From Oscillospiraceae bacterium (GTDB taxonomy: Bacteria; Bacillota; Clostridia; Oscillospirales; Oscillospiraceae), in the NCBI GenBank assembly GCA_016296565.1, contig JAEDJB010000038.1:1-15000 (forward strand): a stretch of DNA of 15,000 bases. Reading direction: 5' to 3'. The notes under the pieces were generated by a model. That model was not told the origin of the DNA. It was given only the letters and a program-made list of their open reading frames with translations, and searched no databases. Below are positions 8,609-15,000 of this stretch, piece after piece. Position 1 is the stretch's first letter. Every line of letters starts with the position of its first letter. Made by a program: the position numbers and the translations under genes.

Positions 8609-9150
8609 CGGTCTGCCCCCTTTCGCAGGGCCTGGAGGGCCAGACCCACGGCTCCGGCGGCGATCACCAGAATGGCCGGGGAGAGACCCACAAAGGCCGC
8701 CAGCACAAAGGCCGCCAGGAAGATCAGCAGGGTGGGCACGTCCAGCACGGCCTTTTTGTAGAGCTTCACCGTGCTGTTGATAATCAGGGCGCACACGCAG
8801 GCCCGAATGCCGGTGAGGGCGTACTGAACCCAGAGGTTGTCCGCGTAGGTCCAGAAAAAGGCGGAGATCACCAGGACGATGAGGATGGGTGGAGTCAGGA
8901 TACCCAGGGTGGCGAAAACAGCCCCGGTCAGCCCCCGGGTCCGGTAGCCGCAGAAGGTGGCGGTGTTTACCGCGATCACCCCGGGGGTGCACTGAGCCAC
9001 GGCGTTCAGGTCCAGCAGTTCCTCGTCGGTGAGCCACCCCTTCTTTTCCACCAGCTCCTGCTGGAAAAAGGGGAGCATAGCGTAGCCGCCGCCGAAGCAG
9101 CTGGCGCTGATGCGGGCGAAGGTGAGAAAGAGTTCCAGTTTTTTTGCCAT
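8605..9150 (-). CDS. CHR-family (chromate-transporter-like) half protein, first subunit
   Basis: Partner of the next gene: a 181-residue CHR half with SCFGGGYAMLPFF (17-29) and CTPGVIAVNTATFCGY (54-69), then four or so hydrophobic segments. Full-length ChrA proteins are tandem duplications of about 400 residues; this genome encodes the halves separately, the short-chain CHR arrangement. AAGAAGGGA sits 5 bases before the ATG. The gene starts 16 bases after the dipeptidase stop, with no terminator, so it belongs to the regulator-pepV operon. Chromate resistance is possible, but co-expression with a dipeptidase suggests another anionic substrate. That is inference. Confidence 0.88.
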   Translation of the reverse strand: MAKKLELFLTFARISASCFGGGYAMLPFFQQELVEKKGWLTDEELLDLNAVAQCTPGVIAVNTATFCGYRTRGLTGAVFATLGILTPPILIVLVISAFFWTYADNLWVQYALTGIRACVCALIINSTVKLYKKAVLDVPTLLIFLAAFVLAAFVGLSPAILVIAAGAVGLALQALRKGADR

Positions 9151-9166
9151 GAAAGTCCCTTCTTTG

Positions 9167-10573
9167 TTACCCGGCGCACAGCTCCAGGATCACTTGGGCG
9201 AAGATCTTGGCGGCGGTGAGCAGGTCGCGGATGTTCACCCGCTCATCGGGACCATGAAGGTTGGAGACGAAGCCGGGCATACTGGCTCCGTAGGCAACGC
9301 CCCCGGGAATGTCGTGGACATAGGTGCCGCCTCCGATGGCCAGGCACTGGCTCTTCTGGCCAGTGTGCAGCTCGTAGCACTGGGCCAGCACCTGGATGAA
9401 GGGAGAGTCGGCGGGAACGTGGTGGGGCGGGTCGATCCGGCCCGTGATGGTAAAGCCCGCCTGGGCCATGGCCTGTTCCGTCACCAGTCGGATGCTCTCG
9501 TCGGTGCCGCACAGGGGGGTGCGGCTGTCAAACCGGGCCTGGAAGCCGGTGGCGTGCAGGTTCAGCAGGGTAAAGGCCAGGCTCAGGTGGCCGGAAAGCT
9601 CGTCGCGCTGGTCGATGCCCAGGGCCTGGCCGGTAAAGTCCCCGTGGGGGAAGAGCCGGGCCAGGGCGCGGACCGCCCGGGAAGAGGGGCAGTCCGCCAA
9701 GGGCAGGGCGGCCAGCAGAGCCACCAGAGCGGTCTGGGCGTTGTGGCCCTCCTCGGGGGTGGAGCCGTGGGCGCCCTGGCCGCTGCAGAGGATGTGAACC
9801 CCGTCTTCCCGCTGGGTCAGGGAGAAGGTGATGGCCGCTTCCAGCCCCAGACCGTCACAGGCGGTCTGGATGGTCTCCAGGGGAAGTCCTGCCACCAGGG
9901 CCTGAGCCTTGGGGGGAACCATGTTCAGGCGGGGACCACCGGTGATGCTCACCACCCGGGGAAGAACAGTTTCCTCCGGCCAGTCGGCCCCGAAGGTGGG
10001 CTGGTAGTGGCCCTTTTCAATGTTGATGATGGGGAAGTCCGCGTCGGGGGAGAAGGTGTAGGGAGCATAGGGGTGCTTGTCGTAGTACCAGTGGATGTCC
10101 CGGAACCCGGTCTCCTCGTCGGTGCCGAAGATGAGACGGGCATTTTTCTTTAAGGGAATCCCTAAGTCCTTCACGGCCTTCATGGCCAGCAGAGCGGCCA
10201 CCATGGGGCCCTTGTCGTCGTCGGTGCCCCGGCCGTAGAGCAGGCCGTCCACCACCTTGGGCTGGAAAGCCTGGGTGACCGTCCACCCCTCCCCGGCGTC
10301 CACCACGTCCAGGTGGCCCAGAATGTGCAGGGCGGTTTCTTTCTCGTTCAGGTCCACAACGCCCACATAGCCCTCCAGGTTTTCCCTCTGCAGGCCCAGC
10401 TCACCGGCCAGGGCCAGGGCTTCCTCCAGGGCGGCGGCGGGACCGGGGCCGAAGGGCATGCCGGGCTGAGCCTCGCCCAGGGTACTGTCAATGCGGACCA
10501 GCCGGGAAACAGCCTGGACCAGCTGGTCCTCTTTCCCGGCAAAATACTCGTCAATGCGTTGCTTGGTGGTCAT
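9167..10573 (-). CDS. pepV: PepV-type M20 metallodipeptidase (Sapep family)
   Basis: Cytosolic dinuclear-zinc peptidase that cleaves dipeptides, a late step of peptide use. At 468 residues it has the family length. The ligand set known from lactobacillar PepV is present at almost identical numbering: H87 and catalytic D89 in GHLDVVD, bridging D119 in GTDDDKG, general base E153 and ligand E154 in TDEETG, D177 in SPDADFP, and H440 near the C-terminus in SNLHGPDE. H269 in the GAHGSTPEEG lid segment is also present. The start ATG overlaps the upstream regulator stop (ATGA), with GGAGG 4 bases before it. No signal peptide is visible. The M20 assignment is firm. The dipeptide preference, including possible action on D-residue or beta-Ala dipeptides, cannot be read from sequence. 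Confidence 0.93.
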   Translation of the reverse strand: MTTKQRIDEYFAGKEDQLVQAVSRLVRIDSTLGEAQPGMPFGPGPAAALEEALALAGELGLQRENLEGYVGVVDLNEKETALHILGHLDVVDAGEGWTVTQAFQPKVVDGLLYGRGTDDDKGPMVAALLAMKAVKDLGIPLKKNARLIFGTDEETGFRDIHWYYDKHPYAPYTFSPDADFPIINIEKGHYQPTFGADWPEETVLPRVVSITGGPRLNMVPPKAQALVAGLPLETIQTACDGLGLEAAITFSLTQREDGVHILCSGQGAHGSTPEEGHNAQTALVALLAALPLADCPSSRAVRALARLFPHGDFTGQALGIDQRDELSGHLSLAFTLLNLHATGFQARFDSRTPLCGTDESIRLVTEQAMAQAGFTITGRIDPPHHVPADSPFIQVLAQCYELHTGQKSQCLAIGGGTYVHDIPGGVAYGASMPGFVSNLHGPDERVNIRDLLTAAKIFAQVILELCAG

Positions 10574-11235
10574 GTTGCCTCCTTGTCCGGCTGCGCCTCG
10601 TCCTCCTCCTCTTCGTCGGAGGGCTTGGCGCTGACCTCGTCCAGATACTTGTAAATGGTGTAGCGGGAGACCCCCAGATGGCTGGCCACGTAGGGCACGG
10701 CCCGGCGGTAGGAGAAGGCGTCCATCTCCTTCAGGTGCTCAATGACCCGCAGGCGGTCGGCCTTGGTCATCTCCCGGACGGGCTTGCCCACCCGGAGCAT
10801 GGCGGCGTCAAAGAGTTCCCCGATGCCGGTGTCCCGGGGCTTGTAGAGGGCGCTGTGGAAGTCCACCTCCGTGTGGATCAGGTCCAGCAGAACCCGGTTG
10901 GCGTAGGCCAGGGGGGTAAAATCATAGTTTATACCAAAACCGAAATGATAGTCCTCCCCCTTGATGGAAAAGGTGGAGCTTTTGGTTTGCTGGCCGCTGG
11001 GGGTCACCGCCAGCAGGTTCACCACGTCGGTGTCCAGGTAGAGATCCTGCTCTACGCCGGTTACGTCCTGGGTGGAGCCCACCGTCCGGCCAGAGACGTG
11101 GCCGTTGTAGATAGCCAGCACCGGGTGGAGAGGATCGGCCAGGTCGTTGATCACGGTTTCGCAGTTGCTGCCGAACATCTCTGCGATGCCCTTGGCCATT
11201 CGGTCCAGCATGGAGAATGCTTCTTCTCGGGTCAT
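10570..11235 (-). CDS. YheO/DauR-type PAS-HTH transcriptional regulator
   Basis: Predicted ligand-sensing DNA-binding regulator of 221 residues. The N-terminal YheO-like PAS domain spans about 8-118, with DLADPLHPVLAIYNGHVSGR (31-50), then GEDYHFGFGINYDFTPL (93-109). The C-terminal helix-turn-helix of the HTH_22 type is at about 150-202, with a recognition segment VASHLGVSRYTIYKYLDE. A very acidic tail (SDEEEEDEAQPDKE) ends the protein, which is unusual beside a DNA-binding helix. GAGGTG 7 bases before ATG fixes the start. The best-studied relative is DauR, the D-arginine utilisation repressor. The gene overlaps pepV by 4 nt, so it probably controls its own operon of dipeptidase and CHR transporter in response to an amino acid or dipeptide. 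That role is inference. Confidence 0.87.
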   Translation of the reverse strand: MTREEAFSMLDRMAKGIAEMFGSNCETVINDLADPLHPVLAIYNGHVSGRTVGSTQDVTGVEQDLYLDTDVVNLLAVTPSGQQTKSSTFSIKGEDYHFGFGINYDFTPLAYANRVLLDLIHTEVDFHSALYKPRDTGIGELFDAAMLRVGKPVREMTKADRLRVIEHLKEMDAFSYRRAVPYVASHLGVSRYTIYKYLDEVSAKPSDEEEEDEAQPDKEAT

Positions 11236-11273
11236 AAACGTTCACCTCGATAGGAAAGATGGGAGCGAATAAC

Positions 11274-11302
11274 AAAATGCCCTTCCAGCGGAAGGGCATT
11301 TT
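11274..11302 (-). terminator. secG terminator upstream of the regulator operon
   Basis: A perfect 13-bp stem AAAATGCCCTTCC/GGAAGGGCATTTT with a 3-base loop lies 12 bases past the secG stop. In minus-strand RNA the stem ends in UUUU and continues GUUAUU, a fair intrinsic terminator. It sits 38 bases before the regulator start, where I see no convincing separate promoter. Confidence 0.82.
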
Positions 11303-11314
11303 GGAAGGCGTCGG

Positions 11315-11542
11315 TCAAATAAGATTCAGAACCAGGGTCAGAACAATAAAGACCAGAGCGACCCACTTGGTCCACTTCGCCAGCTTGGCGTCCGCAGACT
11401 TGGCTTTGTTCTTGGACAGGAAGGATTCGCTGGCGCCGGCGATGGCACCCAGACCGGAGTGCTTGCCGGACTGGCCCAGGACGAACACGATCAGCACGGC
11501 CCCGACCAGGACCTGCAGAATGGAAACGATGGTAACAGCCAT
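11315..11542 (-). CDS. secG: Preprotein translocase subunit SecG
   Basis: Small accessory subunit of the SecYEG protein-export channel in the cytoplasmic membrane. The 75-residue protein has the family layout: a first membrane helix (about 4-21), the conserved loop GQSGKHSGLGAIAGASESF, a Lys-rich linker, and a second helix (about 54-74). The frame is open upstream to 11644. I place the start at 11542 because family similarity begins with MAVTIVSILQV and the predicted promoter -10 (11635-11640) lies inside the longer frame. The AAAGGA ribosome-binding site is about 12 bases from the ATG, longer than ideal. In many Clostridia secG precedes rnr and smpB; here it is followed by a terminator and an unrelated operon. 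Confidence 0.93.
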   Translation of the reverse strand: MAVTIVSILQVLVGAVLIVFVLGQSGKHSGLGAIAGASESFLSKNKAKSADAKLAKWTKWVALVFIVLTLVLNLI

Positions 11543-11591
11543 AATATAGTATGTTCCTTTCCCTTGTGTGGTTTTGTGCTCATTATGCAAG

Positions 11592-11609
11592 GCGCTCCGG
11601 ATGAAGCGC
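11592..11609 (-). other. Small hairpin in the secG 5' leader
   Basis: In minus-strand RNA, GCGCTTC pairs with GGAGCGC (one G-U) around an ATCC loop, within the ~85-base leader predicted for secG. It does not cover the ribosome binding site. It may only stabilise the mRNA. No known riboswitch is recognised. Confidence 0.4.
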
Positions 11610-11634
11610 GCAGTATTACAATCGGCTACCCTGT

Positions 11635-11663
11635 ATCCTAGCATACTCCCCCGGGTTTTGCAA
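11635..11663 (-). promoter_or_regulatory. secG promoter with extended -10
   Basis: On the minus strand there is a TTGCAA -35 (11658-11663), a 17-bp spacer and a TAGGAT -10 (11635-11640) preceded by TGC, an extended -10. An A7 run just upstream (plus 11667-11673) could act as an UP element. The start would be near 11628. Confidence 0.68.
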
Positions 11664-11732
11664 GTGTTTTTTTGCGGAGAATGGGGGATTTTTCCCGGTT
11701 ATGCCAACTTTGGCGGCCCGGCGGGTGATACA

Positions 11733-14700
11733 TTACCATAAGGTGAAGAGGAGCTTTGCCACTTCGGCCCGGCTGACGGGGGCCTGAGGACGCAGCTGAC
11801 CGTTGGAACCGCTCACCACCTGCTGGCCCACCAGGCTGGCCACATGGGCCTTGGCCCAGGAGGGAACCTGCCCGGCATCGGAGAAGGCGGAGAGGTCGGC
11901 CTGGGCATATCCCTTGGCCTGGGTGCGGCTGAGGATGGTCATGGCCTCGGCCCGGGTGATAGAGGCCTGGGCGTTGGCCCGGAGGGAGCCGTCAGAGCCC
12001 TGACTGCCCTGCATGATGCCCAGCTGGTAGAGGGCCTTCACCGCGTTAACATCCCAGGAGGGAATCTGGCTCTGGTCCGCGTAGGGCAGCTGGACGTTCT
12101 GGTAGTCGTCCAGGTCCAGCCTCAGCCACCGGGCGGTCATCAGGGCGAAGTCGCCCCGGGTGATGGAGCGGTTGGGGTAGAAGTAGGTCTGATTCCCGAC
12201 GGTGACCCCGCTGACGATACCCAGCTGGTTCAGTCGTCCGGTCATGCCGGCGGCCCAGTGGCCGTTCATGTCGGCAAAGGGATTGGGGGAAGTCCCCTCC
12301 AGGGTGACAGACCCCCGGCCCAGGTTGCCGCAGCAGTCGGCGGCGGTGACGGTGACCCGGTGGAGGTCTTTCCCCAGGCCGGACAAGGTGGCGGTGAGGG
12401 TGCCGCTGGAGGGGTTAAAGGAGAAGGGGACGCTCTGTCCGTCCACCGTCAGGGTGATTCGATCCTGGGACAGGGCGTTTTTCGCGTTGTCCGTAATCTT
12501 GGCGGTGACAGAGCTGCCCTGGACCGACAGGGAGACGGCGGGAGCCTGGCTGTCCCGGTCCTTCTGGTTGGAGAGGGTCACCTGGTCCAGCCAGAGGGTG
12601 CCGGTGGTCTTGCTGCCGGTGAGGGTGAGTCCCTCGAAGGAGACCGCCCCGGCGGGAACCGCCCCGGTGATCTCCTTCCAGCCGGTGAAGTTCAGGGTGG
12701 TGAGGGTCTGGGTAAGGGGTTGGCCGTTGTCATCGGAGAAGGCGGCGGAGAGGGTGTTGCCCGACTGATCCCCATAAACCCACAGGGAGAGGTACCGGTC
12801 CGTGTCCGTCAGATCCTGCCGGGCGGACAGAACGACGGTGCCATTCTTCAATGTGTAGTCAGCCCCCAGGCTTTGCCGGCCATACTGAACCTGGTTGGCG
12901 GTGCTCTCTAGGGAGAGCTTGGCAGCGGAGGAAGTGAAATAAGTGTCGCTTCCCTCAAAGTCTGCCAGCAGGGAGACCTGGGGCGGGGCGTTTACGGTAA
13001 TGGACATGGTCACCGCATATTTCCCGGCGGCCACCTTGATTTTTCCTGTGCCGGAGATGTTCCCGGCGGTAAAGACCCCGTTGGCGTCGATGGTGCCCAG
13101 GCTGGGGTCTGCGGTCCAGGTAAAGCAGGTGTCGTCGCCGGTGAGACCCACGGTGCGGTAGGAGGCCGCGGCGTCCAGATCCACCTTCTGCCCCGGGGTG
13201 AGGGTCAGGGAGGAGACATTCTTGCCGGTGGCCTTGTCGGTGACATAGATGGAGTCGGGGGTATCGTAAACCTGAATACGGGTGCTGCCGGACACGCCTC
13301 CGGACTGGGCGGTAACGGTGTACACCCCGGTCTTGGCCGGGGCGGTGAAGAGTCCGCTGTCGCTGACAGTCCCGTCCTCAGCGCTCCAGGTGACGGCGCC
13401 CGGCAGGGAATCCATGGGGTACCAGCCGCTGTCAATGCAGGTGGCGACGCACTGGGTGGTGGCACCGGCCAGCAGGGTCAGGCTGGTGGGGGTCACATAG
13501 AGCCGGGCGGCCTTCCCGGTGGGGTCCAGGTTGGAGACCAGGAAGATGGCGTTGGTCACGGACCGGGAATTGCCCTCTGAGGGCTTGTTTACAATGGAGG
13601 AGGTACCATAGTCAGGATAGGTGGACACCAGGGTGGTGGAGCCGCCGCCGTCCAGCAGGACCGCTTCGGTGCAGCCCAGCTCTGCCAGACGCTCAGCCAC
13701 CGCCTGGATGGTGGCGCCCACGCTGTAGCCGCTTTGCCGGCCGTCAATGGTATAGAAGATTACGCTGCCGTCGGCCTTCACCCCCACCGCGGTGCGGGGA
13801 GCGGCGGTGGAAGCGTCCAGTCCGCTGGCCACCTTGCCGCCGGAGAGAATCCAGTACATGGCCCCCACGGCGCAGTCCACGGTGTTCCAGCGGGTGTCGG
13901 CGCTGTAGACCTCCAGGTTCACGGTGTCCCCGGGCTTGAGGGAACGGGCCATCTCCTGGAGCCATTCACCGCCGGTGTTAGCGATGGACAGGATAAACTT
14001 CCCCTTGGGGATGGAGGTTGCCCCGGTGGCCTCCACCACCTTCTCCACCCGGCAGGAGACCAGGGAGCCGATCTTCAGGTTGTTGGAGGTGGTGAGGGAA
14101 ACTCCATCAGCGCCCTTTACCGCCTGCCCCTCGGTCTTGGTCACCGGGGAGAGGATGATGTCCACCCCGGGCTGGGTGTTTTGGGTGGTGGCGCCGAAGT
14201 CGTCGGTAAATAAATAGTAGCCGCCGGTGGAACGGATTTTGTTGATGTCGTTGATTTTTAATGAGTACCCTTTGAAATCTGCCCGAAGGGTCAGGTCAGG
14301 CTTCCCGATGACGGCGGTGCCGTCGGCACGGAAGCCCAGGGCGCTTAAGTAAGAGGCGGAGGACCGCAGCACCCCGTCGGTAACCACCAGCCCCAGAGGA
14401 TTGCCGGTAGCCATCACGAAGTAGTCTCCGTTGATGCCGCTGAGCACCCGGTCGCCGCCCTTTTCCAGGTCCTTGGCCATGGAGGAGACCGTCTGCTTGG
14501 CCAGCACCGAGGAGCCGTAGCTCACCTTGGGGGAGACGCTGGCGGAAGGTTTGTAGGTCACATAGTTTTCCGTCCGCAGGTCCGAGCGGGAGGCGCTCCA
14601 CATCACTTCCCGGGTGAGGGAGGTGTCGTCGCAGATGGGAAGGGTGTAGGAATAGATCCGGCTGCCCATGGCGTCAGAGGCCAGGACCGTGGGGATGAGC

Positions 14701-14750
14701 AGCGCCGCGCAGAGCAGGAAGGCGGCGGCACGCCGAAAGAATGAACGCAT
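11733..14750 (-). CDS. SLH-anchored surface phosphodiester glycosidase (NAGPA domain) with Ig-like and CBM-like modules
   Basis: Secreted, cell-wall-attached protein of 1005 residues. A signal peptide is at 1-25 (RR, then a hydrophobic core ending in VLA-SD). The phosphodiester glycosidase (NAGPA, PF09992) domain is at about 95-408, with INGDYF (106-111), RTAVGVKADG (319-328), TIDGRQSG (344-351) and LLDGGGSTTL (375-384). Two Ig/Big-like domains follow (about 415-496 and 500-598), then a jelly-roll CBM-like region opening with LLADFEG (about 595-738) and another Ig-like domain (742-828). Three SLH repeats end the protein (832-885, 896-950, 960-1005); they carry ITRGDF, ITRAEA and VSRAEV, the first degenerate. 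SLH triplets bind secondary wall polymer. The catalytic domain, by homology to the uncovering enzyme, would remove a sugar from a phosphodiester, perhaps in wall polymer or glycan. AAGGAG lies 5 bases before ATG. The gene appears monocistronic; no clear terminator follows it. Confidence 0.88.
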   Translation of the reverse strand: MRSFFRRAAAFLLCAALLIPTVLASDAMGSRIYSYTLPICDDTSLTREVMWSASRSDLRTENYVTYKPSASVSPKVSYGSSVLAKQTVSSMAKDLEKGGDRVLSGINGDYFVMATGNPLGLVVTDGVLRSSASYLSALGFRADGTAVIGKPDLTLRADFKGYSLKINDINKIRSTGGYYLFTDDFGATTQNTQPGVDIILSPVTKTEGQAVKGADGVSLTTSNNLKIGSLVSCRVEKVVEATGATSIPKGKFILSIANTGGEWLQEMARSLKPGDTVNLEVYSADTRWNTVDCAVGAMYWILSGGKVASGLDASTAAPRTAVGVKADGSVIFYTIDGRQSGYSVGATIQAVAERLAELGCTEAVLLDGGGSTTLVSTYPDYGTSSIVNKPSEGNSRSVTNAIFLVSNLDPTGKAARLYVTPTSLTLLAGATTQCVATCIDSGWYPMDSLPGAVTWSAEDGTVSDSGLFTAPAKTGVYTVTAQSGGVSGSTRIQVYDTPDSIYVTDKATGKNVSSLTLTPGQKVDLDAAASYRTVGLTGDDTCFTWTADPSLGTIDANGVFTAGNISGTGKIKVAAGKYAVTMSITVNAPPQVSLLADFEGSDTYFTSSAAKLSLESTANQVQYGRQSLGADYTLKNGTVVLSARQDLTDTDRYLSLWVYGDQSGNTLSAAFSDDNGQPLTQTLTTLNFTGWKEITGAVPAGAVSFEGLTLTGSKTTGTLWLDQVTLSNQKDRDSQAPAVSLSVQGSSVTAKITDNAKNALSQDRITLTVDGQSVPFSFNPSSGTLTATLSGLGKDLHRVTVTAADCCGNLGRGSVTLEGTSPNPFADMNGHWAAGMTGRLNQLGIVSGVTVGNQTYFYPNRSITRGDFALMTARWLRLDLDDYQNVQLPYADQSQIPSWDVNAVKALYQLGIMQGSQGSDGSLRANAQASITRAEAMTILSRTQAKGYAQADLSAFSDAGQVPSWAKAHVASLVGQQVVSGSNGQLRPQAPVSRAEVAKLLFTLW

Positions 14751-14791
14751 GGTAACTCCTTTTCCGTTGGATGTCTATTGTTGTAATCCCC

Positions 14792-14820
14792 ATTGTAGCA
14801 CAGAACAGGAGCAGGTGCAA
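14792..14820 (-). promoter_or_regulatory. Promoter of the SLH surface-protein gene
   Basis: On the minus strand there is a TACAAT -10 (14792-14797), preceded by TGTGC to give an extended -10, and a weak TTGCAC -35 (14815-14820) at 17-bp spacing. The start would be near 14785, giving a leader of about 35 bases. Confidence 0.68.
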
Positions 14821-14838
14821 AGGAAAGGAGAATTTGGC

Positions 14839-14870
14839 TTTTTTCAAAAAATCGAAAAAACCTGAAAAAA
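14839..14870. other. Phased A-tracts (predicted curved DNA / UP element)
   Basis: A T6 run (14839-14844) and three A6 runs (14846-14851, 14855-14860, 14865-14870) repeat at 9-10 bp, close to one helical turn. They end 4 bases before the -35 of the rightward promoter. Such tracts bend DNA and can bind the RNA polymerase alpha C-terminal domain. Confidence 0.7.
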
Positions 14871-14874
14871 GGTG

Positions 14875-14903
14875 TTGACAAATGGGGTTGCAGGTGGTAT
14901 TCT
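14875..14903 (+). promoter_or_regulatory. Strong rightward promoter P1 (stable-RNA-like)
   Basis: Consensus TTGACA (14875-14880), 17-bp spacer, TATTCT -10 (14898-14903). No open reading frame with a ribosome binding site follows inside the window. With P2 it forms a tandem pair typical of rRNA operons. Confidence 0.78.
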
Positions 14904-14976
14904 ATCAAAGCTGTCGCGAGCGACGGGTCAAAAAAGAGAACACGGGGTTGAAAAGTGAAAAACTTTGAAAAACCTC

Positions 14977-15000
14977 TTGACAACCTCTTGGAACTGTGCT
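14977..15000 (+). promoter_or_regulatory. Second rightward promoter P2, -10 cut by window edge
   Basis: Consensus TTGACA at 14977-14982, preceded by A-rich runs at 14951-14954, 14958-14962 and 14968-14972. Counting a 17-bp spacer puts the first base of the -10 at 15000, which is T. The rest lies outside the window. Confidence 0.6.

Noticed and set aside
8609..9037. Upstream extension of the second CHR gene
   Set aside because: In-frame and open, but the translation is Arg/Gly/Pro-rich and unrelated to CHR. The GTG at 8608 has a good ribosome binding site and begins the family similarity.
11240..11275. Candidate promoter TTGTTA-17-TATCGA before the regulator gene
   Set aside because: The -10 is poor, and transcription would start inside the ribosome binding site.
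11543..11644. Longer secG start giving a 109-residue protein
   Set aside because: The predicted promoter -10 lies inside it, and SecG similarity starts at 11542.
11690..11720. Hairpin around GCCAAAGTTGGC after the SLH gene as a terminator
   Set aside because: The stem is 5 bp with an interior loop, and minus-strand RNA then runs into A-rich rather than U-rich sequence.

Overview
The window reads as chromosomal DNA of a GC-rich Gram-positive anaerobe of the Clostridia, most likely an Oscillospiraceae-type gut bacterium (Flavonifractor, Lawsonibacter or Pseudoflavonifractor relatives). This is inference. It rests on a DnaK that lacks the insertion typical of Gram-negative DnaK, an SLH-anchored surface protein, an EFR1-type flavodoxin/ferredoxin, strong G/C-ending codon use, AGGAGG-type ribosome binding sites and sigma-A-like promoters. 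No mobile element, CRISPR array, tRNA or rRNA gene lies within the window.

Left block, plus strand (1-4344): the 3' part of dnaK, complete dnaJ, a PHP-domain phosphoesterase of the histidinol-phosphatase type, and rpiB, ending at a strong bidirectional terminator. The only candidate break is a U-poor hairpin between dnaK and dnaJ, so the two metabolic genes may be co-transcribed with the chaperone genes. The convergent minus-strand gene (4354-5169) encodes an EFR1-type flavodoxin-ferredoxin protein. A compact divergent promoter region (about 5196-5296) separates it from a plus-strand two-gene operon (5359-7977) encoding a membrane-anchored VanW-domain protein and a DUF975-like membrane protein.

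Middle block, minus strand (11542 to 8051): secG, a terminator hairpin, then four tightly packed genes. These are a YheO/DauR-type PAS-HTH regulator, a PepV-type M20 dipeptidase, and two half-size CHR-family (chromate-transporter-like) proteins. The stop and start codons overlap by 4 nt at regulator/pepV and at chrA1/chrA2. The unit looks like a sensor, a dipeptidase and a two-subunit transporter made together.

Right block: a 1005-residue secreted protein on the minus strand (14750 to 11733) with a phosphodiester-glycosidase (NAGPA) domain, Ig-like and carbohydrate-binding-like modules and three SLH repeats. Beyond it, the last ~130 bases hold two strong plus-strand promoters in tandem, preceded by phased A-tracts. 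The second promoter is cut by the window edge exactly where its -10 box would begin. This is the arrangement expected upstream of an rRNA (or other stable RNA) operon lying just outside.

I found no clearly novel system. The observations most worth checking are the regulator-dipeptidase-CHR pair operon, the SLH-anchored phosphodiester glycosidase, and the tandem promoters with phased A-tracts at the right edge.
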